Position numbers and translations under genes: made by a program. The notes under the pieces were generated by a model. It was not told the DNA's origin, ran no database searches, and saw nothing but the letters and a program-made list of their open reading frames with translations. Positions 1 through 5,598 of a stretch of DNA of 14,268 bases are shown piece by piece (within the stretch, counting starts at the first letter, position 1; every line of letters starts with the position of its first letter). This stretch comes from Chloroflexota bacterium (GTDB taxonomy: Bacteria > Chloroflexota > Dormibacteria > CF-121): NCBI GenBank assembly GCA_005889395.1, contig VBFX01000113.1, forward strand, positions 1-14,268, read 5' to 3'.

Positions 1-738
1 CTTGCGGTCGAGCATGATGGCATCGACCATTTCGGCAACCGCGGCAGAGGGCGCGTAGTAGGCGCTGCCCGACTTCAGCAGATTGACGATCTCGGCACCG
101 CCGTCGCGGGTTCGCTTGACGATGGCCTCGATGCGCTCCGATGGAATCAACGTGCTGATGGGGATGCCGGCGACGGTGCACATGCGGGAGAGGGGAACCA
201 TCGTGTCCCCATGGCCACCGAGGACATAGGCCTCCACGTCACGCACCGAGACTTTGAGCTCCTGCGCGATGAAGCTGCGAAAGCGCGCCGTGTCGAGGAC
301 GCCGGCCATCCCGATGACGCGCTGCCGCGGAAATTTGCTGACCTCGAACGCCAACTGCGCCATGGCGTCGAGCGGGTTGCTGACGACGATGAGAATGGCG
401 TCAGGCGATCGGCGAACGAGCTCCTGAGTCACGCCGCGGACGATGTTCTGGTTGGTTTTTACGAGGTCGTCCCGGGTCATGCCGGGCTTGCGAGGGACGC
501 CGGAGGTGATCACGCAGATGCTCGACCGCGCGGTCTCCTCGTAGCCATTGGTACCGACGATGGTGGAGTCGTAGCCGACGATCGGCCCTGCCTCCAGCAT
601 GTCGAGCGCCTTTCCCTGGGGCAGGCCTTCCACGATGTCGACCAGCACGATGTCGGCGTAGCCACGCTCGGCGAGGCGTTGGGCCAGGGTGGCGCCGACA
701 TTACCGGCCCCCACCACGGTGATCTTGGAACGAGCCAT
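1..738 (-). CDS. mdh: Malate dehydrogenase, LDH-like type (3' end cut by window edge)
   Basis: NAD-dependent oxidation of malate to oxaloacetate in the cytoplasm (TCA cycle). The 246 visible residues are the N-terminal four-fifths of a protein usually about 310 long. Seen: the Rossmann loop GAGNVGAT (residues 10-17), the adenosine-binding acidic residue in VLVDIVEG (about D34), the active-site loop VPRKPGMTRDD (82-91), SNPLDAM (120-126), DTARF (149-153) and the catalytic histidine in GGHGDTMVP (H176). Arg83 in the loop, where lactate dehydrogenases carry Gln, favours malate as substrate. The ATG at 738 is chosen because the nucleotide-binding strand begins five residues later; only a weak purine stretch precedes it. 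It diverges from the transporter gene over 54 bp. The C-terminus and downstream genes lie outside the window. Confidence 0.95.
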   Translation of the reverse strand, partial: MARSKITVVGAGNVGATLAQRLAERGYADIVLVDIVEGLPQGKALDMLEAGPIVGYDSTIVGTNGYEETARSSICVITSGVPRKPGMTRDDLVKTNQNIVRGVTQELVRRSPDAILIVVSNPLDAMAQLAFEVSKFPRQRVIGMAGVLDTARFRSFIAQELKVSVRDVEAYVLGGHGDTMVPLSRMCTVAGIPISTLIPSERIEAIVKRTRDGGAEIVNLLKSGSAYYAPSAAVAEMVDAIMLDRK

Positions 739-759
739 CCGCCCGCTACCGTAGCAAAT

Positions 760-774
760 CGACCGCGGCGGTCG
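760..774. promoter_or_regulatory. Inverted repeat between mdh and the transporter gene
   Basis: The 15 bp read CGACCG-CGG-CGGTCG, a perfect inverted repeat with 6-bp arms in the 54-bp divergent spacer. It lies immediately upstream of the putative transporter -10 box, inside what would be that promoter's spacer. The position suits an operator for one or both divergent genes. However, GC-rich palindromes are common in DNA of this composition and no regulator is identified. Confidence 0.3.
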
Positions 775-776
775 TT

Positions 777-782
777 TACACT
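777..782 (+). promoter_or_regulatory. Putative -10 box of the MFS transporter gene
   Basis: TACACT matches four of six consensus -10 bases and ends 10 nt before the ATG at 793, so the transcript would have a leader of only a few bases. No convincing -35 box lies 17 bp upstream, where the inverted repeat sits instead. Confidence 0.3.
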
Positions 783-792
783 CCGCACGGGA

Positions 793-2133
793 ATGGCGGG
801 ATTCATTCAGGCGGGCGAGCGTCGCCTGCTGCGGACGGTGCACGAGTCTGCGGCGCGAACGCACCTGTCCTGGCGCGGCATGCTCCTGCTCAGCTCGTTC
901 TGGTTTGCGATCGCGTACGTGACGCAGCCGCTGGTTGGCAACATCATCCCGCTGCTCGTCGATCGCTTCACCGACCCGATGACCATCCGCCTCGGACCGC
1001 TTGCCATCGCCGCCGATGTCAACACATACGTCTCTGTCCTCGACACGGTCGGCGCCGCGTTCGCGATCGTCTGGCAACCGGCGATCGGCGCGATCAGCGA
1101 CAATAGCCGCTTCGAGCTGGGCCGCCGGCGCCCCTTCATCGCCATTGGCGTGGTCGGCGACATCATTTTTCTGACCCTGGTTGCCTTCGTGACGTCGTAC
1201 TGGGCGTTGCTCGTCGTCTACGTCCTCTTCCAGATCGCGTCCAACACTGCGCAGGGCCCATACCAGGGGATGCTGCCCGACCAGGTGCCGTCCGAACAGC
1301 GCGGCGAGGCCTCCGGTTACTACGGCTTGATGAACATGCTGGGCACGATCGTGGGCTTCCTTGTGGTCGGCGCGCTTCTCATCCCGACCCATCATCTCCG
1401 CCTCGCGATCCTCACCCTGCCCGTGGTGATCGCCATCGCCGGCGCGCTCGTGATCCTCGGCGTACCCGATCGGCGGCGGACGGCGGCGTCGAGCCAGCGG
1501 CTGGGGCGCTCCGTGTTGCTCAGCGTTGCCATCGACACGCGGCGCTACCGGGACTTCGCCTGGTTGATGGTCTCGCGGCTCTTCTTCCTGATGGCGCCGG
1601 TGGCGATCGGGACCTACGCCTTCAACTTCATCCGCTACACGTTCAACTACTCCGAGGGCAAGGCCTCGCTTTACAGTAGCGCCCTGCAGGCGACGATCCT
1701 GGTCTTCGCGGCGGTGCTCTGCATGACCGCGGGCTTCCTCGCCGAGCGCTTCGGCAAGAAGCGTTTGATCGCCGCCGCCTGCGTGATCGGCGCGGTGGGC
1801 TCGACCCTGTTGATCTTCGCCCCCAGCCTGCCGTGGATCCTCGGCTTCGGACTGATCGTGGGCATCTCCCTCGGGACGTTCCTGTCGGTGGACTGGGCGT
1901 TCATGACCGACCTGATCCCGAAAGCCGAAGCCGGTCGCTACATGGGGGTCTCGAACATCGCGACCGCCAGCGCGGGCCTCATCGCGCGGCCGATCCTGGG
2001 GCCCATCATCGATGCCTTTAACAACAATCGCTCGAGCGCGGTCGGTTACCGGGTCATGTTCGGGATCGTCACCGGATTCTTCTTGATCGCCCTGCTGACA
2101 CTCCAGCCGGTGCGCGAGATCAAAGTCGAGTAA
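793..2133 (+). CDS. MFS transporter, SLC45/GPH-like sugar:cation symporter type
   Basis: A 446-residue polytopic inner-membrane protein with about twelve hydrophobic segments. Segment 1 runs from about residue 30, and the DNSRFELGRRRPF loop between segments 2 and 3 is at 103-115. The acidic residue followed by GRRRPF is typical of the SLC45/sucrose-transporter and glycoside-pentoside-hexuronide symporter branch of the major facilitator superfamily. A second-half counterpart, AERFGKKR, appears in the middle of the protein. These families import sugars or glycosides with H+ or Na+; the substrate here cannot be read from the sequence. The open frame extends far upstream, but that part is antisense to mdh and lacks transporter sequence. 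The ATG at 793 lies just past the mdh start and leaves a 29-residue polar N-terminus before segment 1; the GTG at 838 is an alternative. No clear Shine-Dalgarno sequence is present. It converges on the histidine kinase gene. Confidence 0.85.
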   Translation: MAGFIQAGERRLLRTVHESAARTHLSWRGMLLLSSFWFAIAYVTQPLVGNIIPLLVDRFTDPMTIRLGPLAIAADVNTYVSVLDTVGAAFAIVWQPAIGAISDNSRFELGRRRPFIAIGVVGDIIFLTLVAFVTSYWALLVVYVLFQIASNTAQGPYQGMLPDQVPSEQRGEASGYYGLMNMLGTIVGFLVVGALLIPTHHLRLAILTLPVVIAIAGALVILGVPDRRRTAASSQRLGRSVLLSVAIDTRRYRDFAWLMVSRLFFLMAPVAIGTYAFNFIRYTFNYSEGKASLYSSALQATILVFAAVLCMTAGFLAERFGKKRLIAAACVIGAVGSTLLIFAPSLPWILGFGLIVGISLGTFLSVDWAFMTDLIPKAEAGRYMGVSNIATASAGLIARPILGPIIDAFNNNRSSAVGYRVMFGIVTGFFLIALLTLQPVREIKVE

Positions 2134-2141
2134 GGCTCGGA

Positions 2142-2319
2142 CTAGGGCCCGCCGCTCAGGCCGTAGGCCAGGTACTCATCCGACCCGGTTTCGACCCAGA
2201 CCGTCATGGTGCAGACCTGCCTGATTGCGCATCGCCGGAGCGAGCACCCAGGCGCCCACACCGGCGGCAACCACTCCAGCCAGAAGCCCCGCGGCGACAA
2301 GCGGTCTACCCGGAATCAT
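2142..2319 (-). pseudogene. Small hydrophobic membrane/secreted peptide gene, apparently frameshifted
   Basis: This fills most of the 221-bp convergent spacer between the transporter and kinase genes. An ATG at 2319 opens a 47-codon frame (stop 2176-2178). Its first 28 residues look like a signal peptide or membrane anchor: basic start, then alternating Ala/Gly/Val/Leu, then TrpValLeuAlaPro. After about residue 33 the third-position GC of this frame drops sharply. The frame reached by skipping one base continues with strongly GC3-biased codons to a TAG at 2142-2144 and reads TMTVWVETGSDEYLAYGLSG before it stops. Together this implies a peptide of about 58 residues with one extra base near 2212-2222. 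The gene would follow the kinase on the same strand after 35 bp. No Shine-Dalgarno sequence is visible. The family is not recognised, and it could instead be non-coding. Confidence 0.3.
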
Positions 2320-2354
2320 GCAAGGGGTTAACGGCGCCGACGGGCGGAGGGTTT

Positions 2355-3620
2355 CTAGTCGAGGGCCGGGAGGCTGACGTCGACCTCGGTGCCCTTGCCT
2401 TCGGCGCTTTTCACGCCGATCTCACCCTTGTGCGCGTCGACGATCCACTTCGCGATCGCGAGGCCGAGGCCGGTGCCGCCGCTCTCGCGGGTGCGCGCCT
2501 TGTCCGCCCGGTAAAAGCGCTCGAAGATATGAGGCAGATCGCCACTCGGGATCCCCTCGCCGGTGTCGGTCACCCTGACGTGGGCCCGTCCGTTGTGACG
2601 GATCACACCCACTGACACCTCGCCACCCGGCGGCGTGTGCGTCAGGGCGTTGTCGATCAGGATCAGCAGGAGCTGACGCACCCGACCCAGGTCGGCATCC
2701 ACCCGAACCCCGCCGTTCAGATCCGGGCGGAGCTGGACGCCGCGCGCTTCGGCCATCGGGGTGGCCTGGACGATCAGGCCCTTGACCAACTCATTCAGCT
2801 CCATCGGCTTGGGATCGAGAGGCAACTGCCTGGCATCGGCCAGGGCGAGCGTGGTCAGGTCGCCGACGATCCGGTTCAGCTGTTCGACCTCCTCGACGAT
2901 GCCCTTCGCATACGCGCGGGACGTCCCGTTGGAGCGCCGTAGCCATGCCTCGACGTTGGTTCGGATCAGGGTCAGCGGCGTGCGTAACTCGTGGGAGGCA
3001 TCGGCGACGAACTCGCGCTGGCGCTGGAAGGCACGGCCGATGGGCCGGATCGAGCGCGTCGCCATCAGCAGCGAGGCCAGGGCGCCAAGGACGATCCCGA
3101 TCGCGGACGCCAGAACGAGCTGGCGCACCAACCGCGAGAGCGCGTCTCCGACCCATGAGATTGGTTGCGCGACCTGCAAGACGCCGATGACCTTGTGCGA
3201 CTTCGACACGATGGGACGGGTGTCGACCATGTAGAGCTCCGAGCCACTGGCGACCTGGGTCTGTCCGGGTTGGCCCGCGTTGGCGGCGCCGATCGGCGTG
3301 CTCAAGCTCGGGTTGTTGAAGAGCTTCTTGAGTTCGGCGCGCGGCTGGCTGACTTCCTGGCCCTTGAAGTCGAGGACGCGCACGAAGACATCGGCAAGGC
3401 TTGGGGTCAGCAGCGGTTGGGGGTTGACGCTGATCGTCTCGCCGGTGACGGTCACGTTGCTCATCGCTTGCGTGACGGCGGTTGCGAGGTCTTTGTCAGC
3501 TTTTGCCTGCAGCGCCTGTGACACGGTCACGTAGACGATCAGGTCAAAGAACCCGAGGATGAGAACGAGCAGGACGAAGTACTGGGCGGCGAGGCGCACC
3601 AGCGCGCCCCTGAACATCAT
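2355..3620 (-). CDS. Membrane sensor histidine kinase
   Basis: Sensor half of a two-component system, 421 residues, in the cytoplasmic membrane. Two membrane segments (about 11-33 and 166-187) flank an extracytoplasmic domain of about 130 residues of unknown ligand. A short linker, rather than an obvious full HAMP domain, leads to the dimerisation helix with SHELRTP (phospho-acceptor H210). The ATPase domain has the N box DNALTHTP (323-330), G1 box DTGEGI (352-357), F box ERFYRAD (367-373) and G2 box GGTGLGLAI (381-389). All catalytic motifs are intact. The start codon overlaps the regulator's stop as ATGA, implying translational coupling and a cognate pair. The N-terminus reads MM, so either ATG could serve, but the first makes the 4-nt overlap. 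The stimulus cannot be inferred. Confidence 0.95.
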   Translation of the reverse strand: MMFRGALVRLAAQYFVLLVLILGFFDLIVYVTVSQALQAKADKDLATAVTQAMSNVTVTGETISVNPQPLLTPSLADVFVRVLDFKGQEVSQPRAELKKLFNNPSLSTPIGAANAGQPGQTQVASGSELYMVDTRPIVSKSHKVIGVLQVAQPISWVGDALSRLVRQLVLASAIGIVLGALASLLMATRSIRPIGRAFQRQREFVADASHELRTPLTLIRTNVEAWLRRSNGTSRAYAKGIVEEVEQLNRIVGDLTTLALADARQLPLDPKPMELNELVKGLIVQATPMAEARGVQLRPDLNGGVRVDADLGRVRQLLLILIDNALTHTPPGGEVSVGVIRHNGRAHVRVTDTGEGIPSGDLPHIFERFYRADKARTRESGGTGLGLAIAKWIVDAHKGEIGVKSAEGKGTEVDVSLPALD

Positions 3621-4288
3621 CCCGACAGCCGGTAGCCGACGCCATACACCGTTTGGATGAGCTTCGGCGAGCGGCCCTCGTCGATCTTGTCGCGCAGGTA
3701 GGAGATATAGACGGCGACGCGATTCGTGGTGCCTTCAAAGTTGTAGTCCCAGACCCGCTCGGCGATCTGCGCCTGGGTCAGCACCTGGTTGGGATGGCGC
3801 ATCAAGAACTCGAGGAGGGCGAACTCCCGGGCGGTCAACTCAATTGGGGCGTCGCCCCGCCGGACCTGGTGGGTCTTGAGATCGAGAACGAGGTCGGCCA
3901 CCTGCAGCCGGTTGGCATGGCCGTTCTTTTGCTCCCTCCGCATGAGCGCCCGCAACCTGGCGAGGAGCTCTTCGAAGGCGAACGGCTTGGGCAGGTAATC
4001 GTCGGCGCCAGCGTCGAGGCCGGCGACGCGGTCATGGATCTGACTGCGCGCGGTGAGCATGATGACCGGCGTTTGAATGCGGTTCTGGCGGAGCCAGCGG
4101 CAGACCTCCATGCCGTCCTTCTTGGGAATCATGAGATCGAGGATGATGGCGTCATAGCGCGCCGTTTCGGCAAGCTCCTGGGCCCGCTCACCGTCGGCCG
4201 CGATGTCGACGGCATAGCGCTCGTCCTCCAAGAGCTGCTTGAGCAGCGTCGAGAGCTTGCGCTCGTCCTCGACAAGGAGGAGGTTCAT
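3617..4288 (-). CDS. OmpR/PhoB-family response regulator
   Basis: DNA-binding half of the two-component system, 223 residues from the ATG at 4288. The receiver domain has the acidic pair after LLLVED (E7, D8), the phosphorylated aspartate in ILDLMIP (D51), the switch threonine in MLTAR (T79) and the lysine in LPKPF (K101). The C-terminal winged helix ends with the family-typical TVYGVGYRL. A TTG at 4303 would add five residues (MGHTP), but it overlaps a possible -10 box. The ATG at 4288 is preferred because the receiver strand starts at its second residue and it makes an ATGA overlap with the upstream small frame. Neither start has a Shine-Dalgarno sequence, so coupling or near-leaderless initiation is likely. 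It is followed by the overlapping kinase gene. Confidence 0.95.
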   Translation of the reverse strand: MNLLLVEDERKLSTLLKQLLEDERYAVDIAADGERAQELAETARYDAIILDLMIPKKDGMEVCRWLRQNRIQTPVIMLTARSQIHDRVAGLDAGADDYLPKPFAFEELLARLRALMRREQKNGHANRLQVADLVLDLKTHQVRRGDAPIELTAREFALLEFLMRHPNQVLTQAQIAERVWDYNFEGTTNRVAVYISYLRDKIDEGRSPKLIQTVYGVGYRLSG

Positions 4289-4602
4289 CGGGGTGTGCCC
4301 CAAGTGTAGCGGGTCAGCCCGGCCAAACTAGGCGACCGCCAAACCCCCCCCAGTGTGCGCGAGTCTAAACCGCGACGGCCGGGACCGTGGGAACGCGCTG
4401 CGCGGCCATCTCCGCGGCCGTCAGCAGGTGGCCAGCCAAGGATGTCGCAGTATTCGACGAAGGTCTCCCCGGCAAAGAACCGCTCAGATTCCGAGCGATA
4501 GGTCTCCACACTGAGGTCCGCCACCGCCTGCCAGATCACCCGGGTCAGGAGTGATTGGACGGCTTCCAGGGGAATATCCGGTTCTGTTGCGCCTTTTCTC
4601 AT
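4285..4602 (-). CDS. Small hypothetical protein upstream of the two-component genes; probable frameshift
   Basis: The ATG at 4602 is preceded by a very strong Shine-Dalgarno sequence (GGAGGAAGGG at 4603-4612, core spaced 5 nt) and a promoter, so initiation looks real. The first 53 residues are a convincing, mostly helical protein ending around GETFVEYCD. As written, the frame continues to a TGA at 4285-4287 that overlaps the regulator start as ATGA. However, the last half is rich in Arg/Gly and has poor third-position GC. Skipping one base near 4436-4446 gives a better-biased tail, beginning SLAGHLLTAAEMAAQRV, and a TAG at 4365-4367, for a protein of about 78 residues. So the gene is either 105 residues as read or a 78-residue gene with a one-base insertion. 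The family is not recognised. Its place at the head of the operon suggests a role linked to the signalling pair. Confidence 0.5.
   Translation of the reverse strand: MRKGATEPDIPLEAVQSLLTRVIWQAVADLSVETYRSESERFFAGETFVEYCDILGWPPADGRGDGRAARSHGPGRRGLDSRTLGGVWRSPSLAGLTRYTWGTPR
4303..4308 (-). promoter_or_regulatory. Possible -10 box directly before the response regulator
   Basis: TACACT on the minus strand, 14 bp before the ATG at 4288, matches four of six consensus bases and is identical to the hexamer before the transporter gene. The best -35 candidate at a 16-bp spacing (TAGTTT) is weak. If used, it would give a short-leader transcript of the regulator and kinase without the small upstream gene. 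Confidence 0.25.
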
Positions 4603-4612
4603 CCCTTCCTCC
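4603..4612 (-). promoter_or_regulatory. Strong ribosome binding site of the small operon-leading gene
   Basis: GGAGGAAGGG lies immediately before the ATG at 4602, with the GGAGG core 5 nt away. It is one of only two clear Shine-Dalgarno sequences in the window (the other precedes gap), and it fixes the start. Confidence 0.65.
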
Positions 4613-4624
4613 GATCGAACGCCG

Positions 4625-4644
4625 GCGCGGCCGCTTCGCCGCGC
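4625..4644 (-). other. Hairpin in the 5' leader of the regulator operon
   Basis: A perfect 7-bp GC stem (GCGCGGC/GCCGCGC) with a 6-nt loop lies between the promoter and the ribosome binding site, in a leader of about 57 nt. No U-tract follows, so it is not an obvious terminator. It could stabilise the leader or affect translation of the first gene. Function is inferred only. Confidence 0.4.
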
Positions 4645-4665
4645 AATTTGAATGATGGTTTGGCT

Positions 4666-4694
4666 AATTTAACAAGTGATACCGATAATGTCAA
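4666..4694 (-). promoter_or_regulatory. Sigma70-type promoter of the regulator/kinase operon
   Basis: On the minus strand a perfect -35 TTGACA (4689-4694) is followed after exactly 17 bp by TAAATT (4666-4671), four of six -10 bases, in an unusually AT-rich stretch. Transcription would start near 4659. The -35 box overlaps the stop codon of the upstream transglutaminase-like gene. Confidence 0.65.
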
Positions 4695-5353
4695 TCACCT
4701 CGCCTCGAGGCGCGAGCCCGGCGCTGGGGGCCGGCGGTGGGGTGCCGCAACAGGTCGGCAGTCCGCAGGCGCGCGTCCACCCCGGCCAGGCGGCCGGCGA
4801 CCGCCGGCAGAAGGAGGGGGACGTGAGGAATTCGTTCGAGGTGCTCGGCGATGGCCCATAGATCGACCTCGCTCGTCATCCAGTGCAGCCGGTCGAAGCG
4901 CGCCAGGTTGACGGGTCGGCCGTGACCGCGGAGGGTCAGCTCCCCCTCGAGATTGAAGTAGTGCTCGAAATACGACATTGCCAATTCGCGCAGCGTTCGG
5001 TAGACCGGTTGCCGGGCGCGCAGACCGGTGAACTTACTCGTCCCGATCGCGCCCCAGAGGCCTCGGCGTCGATAGACCGCGATCACGTGGTCCTCGTCGC
5101 GAACCGCGGTGAGGTCCATGATCAGCGGCGGGTCGCCTCGGACACGCAGCGCAGCGGCCGCGAAGACGGCCCCTTCGATGCAGTTGGCGGTTCGGTCGCG
5201 GAGGACCACGCGTGGCGACCGGAACGTCTCCCCCTCGTCCTCCGTGTTGTACGGAATATCGTCCAGAAACTGCTGGACCTTCGCGGGGGTGTCGAATTGC
5301 CGGCGGAACTTCGCCAGCTCGTGCGCGGTCAGCTCAGCGACGGCACTGGGCAT
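4691..5353 (-). CDS. Transglutaminase-like superfamily protein
   Basis: A 220-residue protein with no signal peptide or membrane segment. The central pattern resembles transglutaminase-like papain-fold proteins. A cysteine starts a helix in NCIEGAVFAAAALR (C58), followed by a strand and a histidine in DEDHVIAVYR (H89). Then comes the stretch GAIGTSKFTGLRARQPVYRT, where the third catalytic residue would be expected. The segment LRELAMSYFEHYFN is shared, as I recall, with uncharacterised bacterial members. Activity could be protease, acyltransferase or none. The last 25 residues are Arg-rich and may be disordered. The ATG at 5353 has no Shine-Dalgarno sequence and opens 57 bp from the divergent tRNA gene. 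The stop lies inside the -35 box of the next operon, so read-through into the regulator genes is possible. Confidence 0.6.
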   Translation of the reverse strand: MPSAVAELTAHELAKFRRQFDTPAKVQQFLDDIPYNTEDEGETFRSPRVVLRDRTANCIEGAVFAAAALRVRGDPPLIMDLTAVRDEDHVIAVYRRRGLWGAIGTSKFTGLRARQPVYRTLRELAMSYFEHYFNLEGELTLRGHGRPVNLARFDRLHWMTSEVDLWAIAEHLERIPHVPLLLPAVAGRLAGVDARLRTADLLRHPTAGPQRRARASRRGD

Positions 5354-5410
5354 GAGTTGGGTGGTGCAGTTCCGCCCGTGGGCCGGCTGTGGCAGAATCT
5401 GTAGTTCGAC

Positions 5411-5494
5411 GCGGCTGTGGTGAAATCGGTAAACACGCCAGGTTCAGGGCCTGGTGGGCGCAAGCCCTTGAAGGTTCAAGTCCTTTCAGCCGCA
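5411..5494 (+). tRNA. tRNA-Leu (anticodon CAG)
   Basis: Cloverleaf read by eye. The 7-bp acceptor GCGGCTG/CAGCCGC is followed by discriminator A at 5494. The D arm is GTG/CAC around a loop with GG. The anticodon stem CCAGG/CCTGG has loop TTCAGGG and anticodon CAG at 5445-5447. The long class-II variable arm is GGGC-GCAA-GCCC, and the T arm is GAAGG-TTCAAGT-CCTTT with one G:T pair. The long variable arm and anticodon agree on leucine (codon CUG, frequent in this GC-rich DNA). The terminal CCA is not encoded. A weak -10-like CAGAAT lies at 5393-5398. Confidence 0.95.
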
Positions 5495-5512
5495 TTCCAC
5501 CCACCCTTTCAC

Positions 5513-5598
5513 GCCCGCCTTTCCACGCCGGGGCGGGCTTATCACGCGCGCCTTTCCACACCGGGGCGCGCTTATCCACGCCCGGGGGCGGGCTTATC
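5513..5598. repeat. Tandem 33-bp hairpin repeats between convergent tRNA-Leu and solute-binding protein genes
   Basis: Two full units and one shortened unit occupy the 99-bp convergent spacer. Unit 1 folds as GCCCGCC (5513-5519) with GGCGGGC (5532-5538). Unit 2, exactly 33 bp on, folds as GCGCGCC (5546-5552) with GGCGCGC (5565-5571). The third (from about 5580) lacks the middle and keeps GCCC...GGGC. Each is followed by CTTATC on the plus strand; the last CTTATC contains the stop codon of the solute-binding protein gene. The loops share TTTCCAC. Stem differences between units 1 and 2 are compensatory. A bidirectional terminator or mRNA 3'-end stabiliser is the likely role, although no long U-tract is present. 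Confidence 0.65.

Noticed and set aside
211..792. 194-codon N-terminal extension of the transporter frame
   Set aside because: This part is antisense to mdh and contains no membrane segments; the transporter sequence begins at 793.
4676..4698. GTGAT...ATCAC inverted repeat across the operon promoter
   Set aside because: The arms are only 5 bp with a 13-bp gap, expected by chance in a stretch this long.
5334..5579. 81-codon minus-strand frame with repeated Asp-Lys-Pro-Ala-Pro-like segments and a KGLEPS stretch
   Set aside because: It is antisense to tRNA-Leu and the tandem hairpins. The repeats come from the 33-bp units and the KGLEPS stretch is the familiar artefact of reading a leucine tRNA backwards.
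5513..5598. 33-bp period repeats as a CRISPR array
   Set aside because: The units are directly adjacent hairpins without unique spacers, and no cas genes are present.
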